The notes under the pieces are model-generated. The model worked only from the letters and a program-made list of their open reading frames with translations. It was not told the origin of the DNA and searched no databases. Source: Phlyctochytrium arcticum (Eukaryota; Chytridiomycota; Chytridiomycetes; Chytridiales; Chytridiaceae). From it: DNA of 64,000 nt. The stretch lies in the NCBI GenBank assembly GCA_025602905.1, contig JAHLKI010000021.1, forward strand, positions 310,001 to 374,000, given 5' to 3'. Shown one piece after another: positions 20,512-32,692 of this stretch. The position numbers and the translations under genes were made by a program. Each line of letters begins with the position of its first letter. Within the stretch, counting starts at the first letter, position 1.

Positions 20512-23500
20512 ATGTTACTCCGCATCAAGATGGTGCTGATTCAGGTGGTTTTTGCGCTAATATGCAACTTACAGCTCGTCTCTACTGGACTAGCTGGTAA
20601 ATAACTACTTGAGCAAAAATTCTCGATGATCCGCAACCTAATCAAATTTTTCTTATGGTCTTATAAGATGTGAGCGTCACGGTTGATGTATCCTCAACGA
20701 CCGATGTATACCCAAATTTCTCCACAATTGATTCTGGTACGTTGTTCTTTGTAGAATTGGCGAGCGGAATTTGCAAAGCTAATATTTTGTACCCTCAGCA
20801 TGGAATCACATTCTCAAACTCCAATTTGGGTCGCCTTATACCTCTGCAGTCATACGCTTCTTACCGGGCACCTATGTGATTGCACATAATTTGACTCGCA
20901 CCTTTGCCAACATGTCTATCCGACATGTGGCCGATACCCCAAACACTGTTACCCTTGTTACGCCTCTTATGACAAGCACTGCGGACGTTCCTACGCTTGT
21001 TGAGATGGGAAATGGCACAAATTCATATCTGGAGTTCACCAATTTGACTGTGGCCATACCTGACAATGGCATGTTTCACTTGACCATGACAGGAAATAAT
21101 GCCACTATGAATGTGACAAACTGTTTGTTCGAAGGTTTGTCTGACAGATACCGGATTTACGGGCGATTACTGAGCATGTTGGCTGTAATTAGGAGCCGGA
21201 TATTATAGTCGTCTTACTTTACGAGTGGGGCATCTCGATATCAACAGAGCATCCCAGTTCATTTCCACGAACAACATTCTTCGCAGTAAGTATTTTTCAG
21301 GATACTTATGACCGCCACCGCATCTCATAGCTGTAACAGATTTGGCCCCTGACATTGCTGTTTATCGCATTGCTGGCGCTCATATCAAGGGCGGCGGTGC
21401 CTACCAGATGTTTCGCTATCAAGGTGCACCCTTGAAGGCCGAATCAGGACCTGTCTTGATCGAAGACTATGAAGCCCGCAATTATACTTGGTCACAAAAC
21501 CCGGTATTTCAATACTTGAATAAGTACCGAGCCACTTGGAAATCATACCAGCTCCGCATGCGAAATGTAACAATTAGTGGTAAGTTAAATGCACCGTTTA
21601 CTCAACAACTGCTAAATGGCCACAAAAAGATGTTGCTGTTCTAGGACCCCTTCTTCGTATTGAGGGCGGGAACACTCATCTTTCCGACATCTTTATGGCT
21701 CGCAATAATAACTATGGCCCCTACCTGGGTGTTCAGCAATCTGAGCGCAGTCTTGTTCGTGTGCAGGCAGACAGTGAAATCTTGCTTGAAAATTTCAACG
21801 CAATCGGTATAGTTTGTTCAGTGAGGTCGTGGGTATCCCGAGAAACTAACTTGTCGATGGCTGAATGCAGACCATGAATTGGATATGGGATTCGACCTTG
21901 CGTTAGCGACTGGTGCCAAATTCACCTTCCGAAACGGTAACATTAAAAGTAATTTCAATGCTCTTTTTCCATTTGTGGAATCGTCAATTCTTACGCTATT
22001 TAACTTAGATTTGACTGCTCGCCATTGTGCAAAGCTCTCGTATGGATCAATTTCCATTGAAGGGTCCACTATCGGTAAAAAGATACTGGTGAGATATTGA
22101 AGGAAAGCTAACATTCCCCAAAGAAAACAGCAACTGCACGTACGTGCTCGCAAAGGTTCAGCTAAATCGAAGTACCCTCACTTTCCAGAACTCTACACTG
22201 AAAAGTAAGAGGCCGAATCAGTACACATTCTGATTGGATATTCCTCTAACGAGCTTACAGATAGCACATGTGTGGATGGTGCAACCTTATTCGATGTCAG
22301 CGGCTCCAGCCTGATAATCAACAACACTCTCGTGGAGGGTAAGCTCCATGCATCAAAATTCTTGATTTGGTGTTAATAGCCTAAATACATTTACTTAGGT
22401 ACTCGATCTCCCCGTGGAGCAGTTTTCATTGCCCGAGACGCCGCCGAATTCGTCTTCACCAATTCAGCTCTCTCCAACAGCTATGCTTACCGATCTCTCA
22501 TTTCGATCGATATCTCCAGCACGGTGAAGATTTCCAACTCGGCAGTCAAATCAAATACGGCGCAGTTCCGAGATTTGATTCTCATTGATTCCCACGGTGG
22601 TAACACGGTTTTAAATAACAATACTTTTGAAGGTAGGATCTTTGAGATGTCGCGATTCTTTAGTGTCCAAACTATTAAGCACTTGGCAATCAGATAACAC
22701 ATCGGTGCAAGAGTCGTTCATCAAAATTTCTCCCGGGGTCAACCTGGTCCTCTCCAACTCCACCTTCCATCGTAACCGCAAACCCCTTTCCATTGACTCC
22801 CTCTCCGCCATTTCCATTGAAAAGTGCATGTTTACTCAGAATTCAGCCGTCATCAATTCTCGGGGTAACACTACTGTCAAAGACTCTACGTTCCGGCATA
22901 ATATTGCCGCGACCGACAGCGGCGGCGCCATTGCGCACGTTCCCGGCCATACATCCGCTTTTCTGGTTATCAGCAACACAGTATTTGACACCAATGTAGC
23001 CGATATAGACGGCGGAGCGATCTTTTTGGATTCTCCAAAGTTTGATCCAATCAAACTGGTCAATGTGACGTTCAAAGGAAACTCGGCAAAACGAGGGGGT
23101 GCCATGTTTCAAGCGCAGAGCCAATGGGCTAATAAGGGACTCGGAGGGTATGCCTCCTCTGCATTCGAAGGGAATACCGCCGAGTGGCAAGGTTCGTAAA
23201 ACAAACATTTTTTGCTGCGCTCCAGTACCGCTAACAGTATGGGGTCGTTTTAGGAAATGACTTTGCGACTGGCATCAAGGACATAGTCATACTCAATACC
23301 ACGGCTCTTTCAACCGAGTCCGGCAATCTCATTGGTGATCTCATTGTTCGAAGTCGGGATGGTATGTATATTTTACAGTCTCGTACTCCGCGCGACTAAC
23401 TCTTTTGAATGAACGTGCAGCGTACGGAAACACATTCCGCCCTCCCCGGTCCGCGTTGCTCAAAGTCTACCTAACTGCGCCCACAAACACCTCCCTCCTC

Positions 23501-25935
23501 GGCGAAACAACCAAGTATCTCCTGAGCGGAGAAAGTGCCTTTCCCCTGCTCCGCTTCTTTGCGGTTGCCGGCAAGCACAATCTGACTGTTGCCCCGGACG
23601 CGTCTTCTCTGTACAACTCAGCCAATCTGACTGCGACAATTACGGTACAGACGCTGCCGTGTACGGAGCTGGGAAAGGAGGAACGACCCGTGGAAGGCAC
23701 AGATATTCCTGCTTGTGTGACTGCTGTCTGCACGAATGGGTGCTTGACCGATTTTGGGTACTGTCGGGCAGACTTTTGCGTTTGTACGGATCCCTCCCGT
23801 GAAGGTACGCAAAAGGGAGTAAACCTCCCACACTATTTCCGTCGGTTACGGGTCCTCATCTGTCGTTTAACAGGCATTAACTGCGGTCTGACCAAGAACG
23901 CTCGTGATACACTCTCTTTCACCCTTCCTAGTAACTACACCCCCACAGCGGCAAACCGGGACACCCTCCTATCCGCCGCGCAGAGCGCCCTCCCACCCGG
24001 CTACATTGCGCAGTTCCGCTCGCTGACCCCGAAAACAGCGATGACTGCTCAATCATCGATTCTAGCTCGTCGCTCAAATGACAATATTTTCACAGTTGCA
24101 GTCACAACAACCGGCTCCAACCCCTCCTATATCGAAAATGATGCATTGCAAGTCTTGGTTCCCGGTCTGTCCAGTACAATTGCGGCCGTGACCGTTGGCG
24201 CCGGAGTAGACTTGCCCGTCCAAGTTTACACCTCCCCAAAACAGACTGTGCCCCCTTCCAACTCCATCGTAATCTTCTTTCTCGTGATGGCGGCCATCAG
24301 TATCACGTTTTCCATCATATTCGCGGTGCTCCTTTTCGTATTTCGGCAAAACAAGGCGTAAGATCATTTCTTTCCTCCGCATACTGTCATCAAACTAACG
24401 TTTGTCCCTCGGCAGAGTCAAAGCTTCATCCCTAGTCTTCTCCCAAATGATTATTGTCGGAAGTGTGCTAGGATACTCGCTCATATTCCTTTACATTGGC
24501 CAGCTTTCGACCGCCATCTGCATGTCTCAAGTCTGGTTGGGCGGTGTAGCCTTTGCGTTGGCAGTCGGGTAAAGTTCTTACCACATTTTGATACTGCGCA
24601 AAAAAAATGACTAAATTGATTCAAAATTTTAGAAACTTGATTGGCAAGAATTGGCGTATCTACAAGATTTTTAATACACGTGGAAAGACTCAGGCCGTCA
24701 AAGACCACCATGTGCTGATGGTCACCTTCGGAATTCTTTTCATCGAACTCGTAAGTTTGCCAGTGTGCACTACCATCCCTTTGATCCTAAAACCGCTGAA
24801 AAGGCAATTGATGCCATCTGGACTGGTGTATCCCCTCTTCAGCCTACCCTGAAAGAGACTGGCAGTGGACGATACTATACGTGTGACTCGGACCATGTGG
24901 CCAACATGCCCATGACCGCCATCTCCCTTTTATACAAGACGATTTTACTCCTCACGGCGTGCTCGCTCGCGTTCTTGACGCGTAATGTGGATATGCTGTA
25001 TGGCGAGAGTAAAGCCATTGGAGTTTCATCATGTGAGTACCATTGCTTTTATTTCGATATTTTTGATTCAGAGATACTAAATATGACACTGATATAGATG
25101 CCATGCTCTTATCCGGCGGAATTATCATTCCCCTTGTCTTCCTCCCCCAAACCGACGCCCAAACAGCCTTCTACCTCAAATCCACTGGTATCCTAGTCTC
25201 GGGTCTCGTGACAACATTTGCCCTCTTCTGGCCCAAACTCTACTTGACTGTCTTGAACGAAACGGGAATAGACTCGTTCCTTCGGTCCGGGACGCGGCGG
25301 TCCTCGCGATCCCGCAAAGGCAAAACTACTGCCGTCTCAAGTGGAGGTGGCGGCTCCAGCGGTGGTAATCAGGACACGATGATGGCTCAGTCGATGCAAG
25401 CCCGAACGGAAGAGCAGGCGAAAGAAGATGACCGAATTGTCAAGACGCCCAATGTGTGTACGTTGTATCAGAAGGGGGGCATGAATGGCCGACTCCGAAA
25501 ATGTGAGGTGGTGATGGATCCGGCGCAGGGCATTATTTTGTTTGCCGTCATGTCAGAAAATGTAAGCTCAAAATTGTAGCTCTCCCCACATCCATCTTTC
25601 GCAGAGCTAAACATTTTCCCCCGACTTAGTCACAATTGAACTTCCCTGGCGTCTCGTTCCGCCTCGAACACCTATCCTCCTGCAGCTGGGACCCGCAAGA
25701 ACATTCCCTGATCCTCCAAGCCGGTGACAACTCCCTCCAAGTCACGTTCCAATCTACCCGCATCCTCCAGGCATACGTGAATGAAATGTCTGCCAAGCTG
25801 GGTAAGTGTTGCCTTTCCATAAACCTCGTAGTTTTCAAACTCTAATCCTTTTTCTTTCTGATAGTGGGCAAAGATGCGACAGTCTCGACGCCTGCTTCAT
25901 TCATGTCGGCTTTCCGCACTTCCCGAATCGGTTAG
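20512..25935 (+). CDS. Receptor B: beta-helix (POMP-repeat) ectodomain + class C GPCR 7TM + PH-like domain
   Basis: It starts at ATG 20512 with a signal peptide (MLLRIKMVLIQVVFALICNL). Beta-helix rungs are encoded over many small exons; the exon at 22700-23199 shows POMP repeats clearly (TFRHNIAATDSGGAIAH, VFDTNVADIDGGAIFL, TFKGNSAKRGGAMF). The Cys-rich module (CTNGC...CRADFCVC...GINCG) and a SEA-like juxtamembrane part lead to TM1 near 24270-24345. TM2-TM7 carry class C signatures: SSLVFSQMIIVGSVLGY, the NWRIYKIF loop, HHVLMVTFGILFIEL, RNVDMLYGESKAIGVSS and ALFWPKLY before the C-tail. The tail has a Gly/Ser linker and a PH-like domain (GRLRKCEVVMDPAQGIILFAV...SFRLEHLS), ending ...FRTSRIG. 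It is a paralogue of receptor A by domain order and local sequence. The first extracellular exons (20670-21300) are only partly resolved. Confidence 0.8.
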
Positions 25936-26131
25936 ATACCCCCAATACATGGCCCCCAATTAAACAGAGTTTAGAAGTAAAGTACTTTACATTTGCAAGT
26001 ATGTTCAATTTGTAGTATATCTACAAGATAGCCTCAAGAATAGTATTCAATAAAGTATGAAAATTATATATGGTTGCTATCCGACTTTTCGCAAAAACTA
26101 GAGTGAAAAAAGTGTGTTCCTTGGTATATAT

Positions 26132-27637
26132 CTACAACTGCGCACCATAATCTGCTACCTCTACCGCTTCCTCCTCGCCCAAGAGCTTCCGTCCAGAGAC
26201 CCCAAACCAATCCGGGCAATCAGGCTCAACCTCTAAACCCAGCACCATCCGCGCAACATTTCTCCCACACAGAAACGTGCGCGGCATGCCGTGGCCGCCA
26301 AACCCGGCACAAACGTATTCGCCCGGTCGGGATGGTCCGAGTGGTCCCACAAACGGGAACCCGTCCCGCGAGAAACCCATCATCCCCGGCCACTCCATTT
26401 CGACCTTTGCGTCTTTTAACCCGGAGAAGTGCGCAGGGAGGTAAGATCTCAGTCCCGCTGAGACATCCGGGTTCAGGCTTTCTTCATCGTTGTTGCCGAT
26501 ATCGTGGTCGGGGGCTAGGTACCGCATTCCGCCCAAAATAACACGCCCGGATTCGCGGGTCGAGAGGTACTCGTATCCATCATGGGCGTCGGCTGCCAGG
26601 TCAAATGGGACGGGCTCAATCGGGTTGGTGACGACAACTTGGTTGCGGACCGGGGCAATGGGAAGTGTGGGGAGGAGACCCCGAGTATACGCATTCGTAC
26701 AATACACAACATGTCGCGCAGAGAGGATCCCTCGCTGAGTCGTAATCTCCACCAGGCCCTCATCACTCTTGACTCCTTCCACCATCGTATGCGTAAACAC
26801 ATCCAGGTTTCCGCCCTGCTCATCCATTCTAAGGGCTTCCTGAACCAAGGACCAGACAAACTTTGCCGGCCACATCCGGTACCCAGGCGTTTTATGCACA
26901 GCACCGACCTGATCCTTATTCCCCGTCAACGCTTCTGCATCTGCCGAACTAATCACGTCCATGGCGACTTCACACCCTCCCTCCCGTTTCATTTGCTCAA
27001 TCTCGCCCTGCCAAAACGGGATTTCTTCGGGCGTGTTGAGCATCTGCACACATCCTTCTGTGAATTCGTGAAAGTGGGGGTCTTGGGCTTGTGTGCCATT
27101 GGAGGCAGCTGCCGTCTGTGCGAACCGCTCACTGAATTTGCGAAGCTCGTCACAATTGGCATTTTCGAATCGTAACAGCTGCTTGGCTTTGGCGATTCCA
27201 AGGCGTTCAGTCAATGCAGTCCATTTGTAATTCAGCCTGCATTTAACCATTTATTTCTGAACCTCAACCCCATAGCCATTATTATCAAAAAACATACCCA
27301 GGCACAATCAATCCCCCATTCCTTCCCGTAGCTACAAACATAAACAAATCAGACATTATGCAAAATCACAAGATCCAATATTCTACATACCTCCAGACGC
27401 AATCCCCCTAGCATCAATCAACGCAACCCGACTCGCCGGATTTAAATGCCTCATATGCCATGCAACACTCGCGCCCGATATGCCTGCTCCGACCACGACC
27501 ACATCATAGACTGCTTTGGGGAGGCGATCGGGTGGGGGCGGGAATGAAATGTCTTTTAGCCAGTAGGACGGGAGGGGTTTTTGGGAGGGTAGGAAGCGCT
27601 TCATGGTGTCGTCGGGGGTGAGGGTGGGGCCGGCCAT
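26132..27637 (-). CDS. FAD-dependent oxidoreductase of the D-amino-acid oxidase (DAO) family (461 aa)
   Basis: Exons 27637-27391, 27331-27298 (34 nt) and 27236-26132 join in phase. The Rossmann FAD motif is VVVVGAGISGASVAWHM at residues ~46-62, followed by the small exon encoding GRNGGLIVPG, a flavin-contacting loop in this family. The C-terminal third has the conserved GFSRDGFPFVGPLG and YVCAGFGGHGMPRTFLCGR, which place FAD and substrate. Overall it resembles bacterial/fungal amine or sarcosine-type oxidases (OrdL/PuuB-like), which oxidise C-N bonds of amines or amino acids and release hydrogen peroxide. No signal peptide is seen; the exact substrate is unknown. Confidence 0.9.
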
Positions 27638-28171
27638 TACACGGGTTTATATTACTCGGGTTAGGTGCGGGATCTTGGGTCTTTTGACGCGCAGAGTCGC
27701 CAGATTCGTGATGTGTGGTGTGTGACAAATGTCCACACGTGTCCTAAGCGCAGCGCCGCTTAGCCGCTTGGGCGGAGTTTGGGGAGTTGTTCCGGGAGTT
27801 GATTCACAGATTCAGGGATTCAATCCAGCGTTGCCTTTGAACTTTCGCCAATGTCCAATGCAGCCGTGGAAAAATGTATTAGGGGGTGTGTATGGTAGTT
27901 AGAAATAAGTGTACATGAGTTAAAGATTAAATCTTGGTAGGCAGTCCGGAGTCGGCGGTAAACAAGTCCTTTTTTACAAATTTTGTTTTCTGAATGGGAA
28001 AATTGATCTAGTATATAGGCGTAAATTTAATAAGAATACATGGTGCCCTTGGCGCCTTGGGCGTTCAACTTTCGAGGTAATAGGTAGGTAAAGAATGTGG
28101 GCGGGGAAGTACGGAGTCGACCCAAGTTCCGTTTCTTTCCCTACAGGTATGATATTGTTAAACATAACATG
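27638..28171. other. Intergenic region
   Basis: It contains the promoter of the DAO-family gene (reading left) and the 3' flank of the disordered-protein gene. No convincing coding frame, RNA or repeat is seen. Confidence 0.5.
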
Positions 28172-29332
28172 TCAACTCATATTTTTTTCGTCGGTGGTAG
28201 CATCACCCCCATCCTGAGACCCGTCCCGCACATAAGCATCATACAACTCTGAACAAAAGCTATCCAACGAGTCCGTCTTCTCTTTCAGTGGTGAGTAAAC
28301 AAGCATGGCAGGTGCAGATGCCGCCAAAGGTTTGAGGGGACGAGTTCTAGGTCTTGCGTGATTTTTCTCGATTTTGATGCCTTTCCAGGAGAAGGCGCGG
28401 GATGCAGGTTGGTCTGATACTATGGGTTGTGGTGCAGGTTGAGCGTCAGTGTCGGCCGGGGAATGGGAGATGGTACATTTTCGTTCCTTGGCGGTGGCAA
28501 CTGCAAGATCATACGAACTGGGAGTTTGCGATGGTGAATCCAGTGTCGTTTCCTCCATGGTCGGAACGCGTTCCAGGGTCGATATGAGCTCGACTTCATC
28601 CCGCTGCTGCGATTTTCCCCAGTCCATCATCCGTAATATCGAGAACCGGTTATTTCGGGGGCGGGAGAGCGGGACAGTCTCCGACACAGGAGATGGCCTT
28701 AATGATGGTTTGGTAGGTGGATCTGACGGTTTAGATCGGATGACATTGGTCAAAATCCGGCCCATGACGGTAATCTTGCGGCGGACGGTATTGGACAGTG
28801 AAGGCCGGCGGGGCGTGATGGGAGTTATGCGGGTTGGTAAATGGAGTTTGGAGGATGACGAAAATGGAACCAGGATGGGATGGTCAGATGCAGGTGAATC
28901 GGTCGGCGGAATCGGAAACATGGTTTGGTATACTTGGTCCTGAGGAGTCGGTTCGTCATTATGGGTTGTAGTGACAGAGCCGGTAGGGGAGAGGGGTATA
29001 GCTTTCCGTACGTTCGCGGCGGCAAGACTCTTCCATTCCTCTTCCAACGTTTTACAACTCGCCGTGGTTTTGGTTGACGGTGTCAGGGATACCAGCGACA
29101 CCATCGACGCTTTACGGAGCATCGGTATTGGACGCTCAGGTGTTTTGGTGGCAGTAGTCGTGGGGAGCATATCGGGCATAGAGTCAAAAAGCTGCCGGAC
29201 GCTGCCTCGTATTCGTTTCGGTTTTTGGTGGGGCGGCCGCCAGGAGAGGTAAGAGTGTCCTGAGCCTTTGGTGGGTATAGGCGGCCTCGACCAGTCTTCT
29301 TCAGCAGATTTGTTCTGGGTCCTTGCCGACAT
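28172..29332 (-). CDS. Disordered Ser/Pro/Thr-rich protein of unknown function (386 aa)
   Basis: An intronless minus-strand frame. I start it at the ATG ending at 29332 (MSARTQNKSAEEDW); the frame stays open upstream to 29545, where further in-frame codons exist. The protein is rich in Ser, Pro, Thr and Arg, with many SP/TP sites, and has no recognisable globular domain. Short conserved-looking islands are RGSVRQLFDSMPDM, RRKITVMGRILTNV and the acidic end SLDSFCSELYDAYVRDG. Such composition suggests a regulatory phosphoprotein. The long, stop-free frame and codon use support a real gene, but no function can be assigned. Confidence 0.65.
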   Translation of the reverse strand: MSARTQNKSAEEDWSRPPIPTKGSGHSYLSWRPPHQKPKRIRGSVRQLFDSMPDMLPTTTATKTPERPIPMLRKASMVSLVSLTPSTKTTASCKTLEEEWKSLAAANVRKAIPLSPTGSVTTTHNDEPTPQDQVYQTMFPIPPTDSPASDHPILVPFSSSSKLHLPTRITPITPRRPSLSNTVRRKITVMGRILTNVIRSKPSDPPTKPSLRPSPVSETVPLSRPRNNRFSILRMMDWGKSQQRDEVELISTLERVPTMEETTLDSPSQTPSSYDLAVATAKERKCTISHSPADTDAQPAPQPIVSDQPASRAFSWKGIKIEKNHARPRTRPLKPLAASAPAMLVYSPLKEKTDSLDSFCSELYDAYVRDGSQDGGDATTDEKNMS

Positions 29333-30174
29333 TTTTCCTGTCTTACAAGTTCTGTTCAAACCCCGCCCTCCAACAAGTTTTACCAACTTTTCCAAGATTT
29401 GCTGCTCCGCTCGGATCTGACGAGGAGCTTTGCTGCCGGCTTTCTTGCGGCTTTCCCACGCGCCATGTACCCATATCGGGACTGATTGCTCCGAGGAGAT
29501 TTTCGAGCGGTTTTCCTGAGGTTTTCCTGGGGATTTCGACCTCAAGGGCTGTCTGTCTGTAAGTAGGACTGGTTACTCTCTGTAAGCGAAATTTTCGAAA
29601 TGTGGAGCAAGGACGAGTTTTCAATACGGCTATGAATCAGGGTTGTTACCCCCCCCATCTGGCACTTAATCTTTGGCATCTGCGCATTTTTTCCCTACGA
29701 CTTTGGTCCATTTGGATGTGGGGATGTCAATGGGAGGAAAGGACATTGCGAAGACAACCTAAGTGATGGAAGGATACCGATGCTCTTATAGTGATGCTCG
29801 TTCAGATGGATTTCGCCCGTTTCGCACGCATCACCCACAAAATGTGTTTACATGTCAATTTGTCAAAGATCCAGAGTCCATAAGATTCAGAATGAGGCAC
29901 GATCAACACACGTCATTACTATAAAATAAAGGGAGGAGGAAAAGAGGCTCAAGTGTTTCTATAAAAAGGGGGGAAAGGTGAGGCAGATTTCTAAAATCGT
30001 TAACTAAGTGATCAAGGCTTTCGCCCGTAGAATACAGAAAATAAGGTCGCTATCTAAAAGGTCTATTTATGTTTTGTTGCGTGAGGGTGATGGGAGGTTG
30101 TGCATATGGTTACGTGTTAAAGTAATGTGTGTGTGTTGAGAGTCAGGAGAGAAGTTGCTGTGGGTATGTATTGC
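29333..30174. other. Intergenic region upstream of the disordered-protein gene
   Basis: It contains the presumed promoter of the gene reading left from 29332 and the 3' UTR of the LPMO gene. Purine-rich stretches occur near 29920-29990. No additional gene is supported. Confidence 0.45.
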
Positions 30175-31193
30175 TTAGAAGAGAGCGGCAGCAGCGGCGA
30201 CCACGCCAGCGACCAGCGAGGCAGGAGCCAGGTGGGACGCACCCGAGTAGACGACGGGGTGAGTGGGCTTGGCGGCGGCCGGGGCCGGGGCCGAAGCAGC
30301 AGCTGGAGGGGCGGGGTCCTTGTTAGCGTAGTAGATGGGAATGTCCTTGTCGACTGGCTTGGCGTTGGCGGTCTCCTTGTCCACTGGCTTGGCGGTGGCA
30401 GTCTCCTTCTTTGGAACAGATGTAGCCTGGGTGACGGTGGTAGCGGATCCCTTGGTAGGTTGAAGAGGAGCAGGGGCGGGAGCAGACTCTCCACCCTTAC
30501 CGCTGATGGTGACATCGATACAGTTTTCGTAGACTTCGGGGTTACCGGGACCGCCCATGTGCCAGCCCTCCCAGTACCAGCGGAGAACGCAGCGGTTGCA
30601 CTTGATCTTATCGGCATTCTCGACCTTGAACGTCCAGGTAGAGAGGCACATGTCGTTGGTAACAAGACCCTTGGGCTGCTTTCCTGGGCACTGCCCGGAT
30701 GCAGAAGACTTGTCGTTGCCGGTGTAAGCGGTGTTGTGGGGTGGGACGGCACAGCCGTTTTTGCTCCAAAGGTTGGTGATGACGGCTCCAGGGGCGCTCA
30801 AGTTGTCGGCATCGCGGACCTCGATAGAGCAGGGACCAATGTGGGCAGCACCGGTGGACATGGCGAGAGTGACGGTAAAGTCTTGGCCATTGTTGAGGGT
30901 GATGGGGACGGGTGCTGAGGCGGGAGCACCACGGCAGATGGAGCTGTTGCCACGACCGACGGGGTTACGCAGGCTGTCGATATCTAAAGAAAAGTGTTGA
31001 ATGATGAGTCTATTGGCCATTTGTTTATCGTCGTCCGCGGAAAACACTCACCAATGTTGATTTTCTTGTAGTTGCGGACAGAGCCCTCTTGACCAGGGCC
31101 AATGACACCAGGTCCAACAATAAATCCGTGCGCGGCGACGGTCGAAGCCAGCGACAGCGTCAAGGCGGCAGCTCCCAGAATCGAAGACTTCAT
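30175..31193 (-). CDS. Secreted lytic polysaccharide monooxygenase (LPMO_10-like) with GPI-type tail (316 aa)
   Basis: Exons 31193-31052 and 30983-30175, intron 68 nt, phase 1. A signal peptide (MKSSILGAAALTLSLASTVAA) is followed directly by His-Gly-Phe, so cleavage leaves the N-terminal His needed for the copper 'histidine brace'. A second His occurs in STGAAHIGPCS, a segment typical of LPMOs, and RWYWEGWH...YENCIDV gives the conserved C-terminal core with paired Cys. The catalytic domain is followed by an Ala/Pro/Lys-rich linker with two KETA.AKPVDK repeats and a hydrophobic end (SLVAGVVAAAAALF), typical of a GPI-anchor signal. It would oxidatively cleave chitin or other polysaccharides at the cell surface; the substrate is not determinable. 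Eight or more Cys suggest several disulfides. Confidence 0.85.
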
Positions 31194-31953
31194 CTTGGTT
31201 CGTTCGTAGGACGGCGGTTGCGGTGGTTGAGGGATGTTTTATGAAGGGGACGGGGGGAAAAAGAAGGTCGGAAAGTGCTTTTATAGTCGCTGGATCTGGG
31301 CCGTTTCGGTGGAGACAATTACGGCATTCAGGGCGGCCCAAGCTGGTTGTACTCGTTCGCGCGCTCTTTTGCACGACAGCTGGGCCTTTTATGCATTTTC
31401 GATTTTACGATGATTTTACACAACGCATTCTTTGAAAGACAGTTATTTCTCGGGCAAAGAACAGAAAAACGGCAAAGGCCAGAAATAGCAACCGGCCGTA
31501 CTTTATTTTAAGCTTAACCATTCCATGGTCCGGCCGAGCCGAAGAAAAAATCGCATCCTTTCAGTGTCTGCATAAACTTGGAAGTCACAAGTTGGAGTGG
31601 ACATTTGACGAGGCAAATTCTGCAACGGCAAAAAGACGTCTCGTGGGCTCTGAGTTACTTACCCGAACTACAAAAATGGACTCTTTCTCAGTTCTATTCT
31701 ATCATGCTCGAGCACAATTGCTAATGCTACTTGCTACGTCGAACGTCGAATAGATGAACTGGTTAATTTGTTGATGTTGTGTGTGTGATCGGACCCCAAC
31801 TCTAAGAAAATGAATTGAAAACGGGCTATGGTCTTGTGGAAATTGTGGACGGTCTTGGCCTGGCTGCTTGGACATCTCATCGACCTAAGACCTTGTCCCT
31901 ATAATTCAGTCGAGTGCATCGATAGAAAATTCAGAGGCACCTGGGGAAGCAGG
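31194..31953. other. LPMO promoter region and intergenic sequence
   Basis: No coding frame worth calling. The first few hundred bases are the likely LPMO promoter; pyrimidine/purine tracts are present but no clear operator-like motif. Confidence 0.45.
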
Positions 31954-32514
31954 TCATGGAGAAGCTGATGACAGACACTCGTACTTGGCAGCACCACCAC
32001 CGGTCCACCGCCTTTTGGCAACCACGGAAAAAGTGTGCTTTTCCACCAGAGTTTGAGCGCCAATAAACACAGGCTTGGTAGGCCACTCGTATTCAACAAA
32101 TGGAAAAAGACTTGGCCTGCCCACTTTCTCCTCCACCCATCTTCTCATACTCGAGTACCCGTTTGCTGGTAGGTACATACTCGAGTACGTCCAGCCGTGG
32201 ATGGACCTCAAAAAATCATACCGAAGCATTCCTCTGCATTCCGTGTCACCGTGGGCTGTCATCCCGGGCTGTGGGGTAAGGTGGAGACAAATCAGACGCT
32301 GTGCCTTCCGATGTAGATATCCTGAATTTACTCGTGCTGCATCTTCATCCATCTGTCCCATCAGCCCATCATCCCCATCGAAGCGGTATTCAATAGAATC
32401 AATACCATGGAAAAAAGAAATCTGCAAATCTTTACACCATCATCATCATTTCGAATGTTTGGCGAGATGATGAGGAGTGACGACCGAATGCCGCATGGGG
32501 CCTATGGGCGACAT
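31954..32514 (-). CDS. Hypothetical protein, possibly spliced
   Basis: A 157-codon minus-strand frame (32427-31954) has coding-like composition (acidic GDDGLMGQMDEDAA, then aromatic- and Arg-rich segments such as EEKVGRPSLFPFVEYEW) but begins with a non-ATG codon. A small upstream exon starting at the ATG ending at 32514 (MSPIGPMRHS) can be joined through an intron ending TTTGCAG at 32425-32431, although its donor (GTCGTC) is weak. No family is recognised. The gene may be real but the start is uncertain. Confidence 0.35.
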
Positions 32515-32692
32515 TTTAGAATCAGTCAATGGGGTTGTTCTTTTAGGAGATGTGCGGGGCAAGGTTGCAGACGGGCATTGGCTCAAGTTGGATCTTGCTT
32601 TTGCAAAGTAGGGGGCCGTGGTGGGGTGCGATGATAGACTTTTGACAGCTATCACGGGCCAGGACTTTTATTGAGCGGAAAGAAACAAACAT

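Noticed and set aside
26582..27175. 197-codon plus-strand frame
   Set aside because: Antisense to the well-supported FAD oxidoreductase; no domain or signal peptide.
30127..30918. 263-codon plus-strand Gly/Arg-rich frame and a 211-codon Pro-rich minus-strand frame
   Set aside because: Both are alternative-frame shadows of the Ala/Pro-rich, GC-biased LPMO gene; composition is explained by the LPMO codons.
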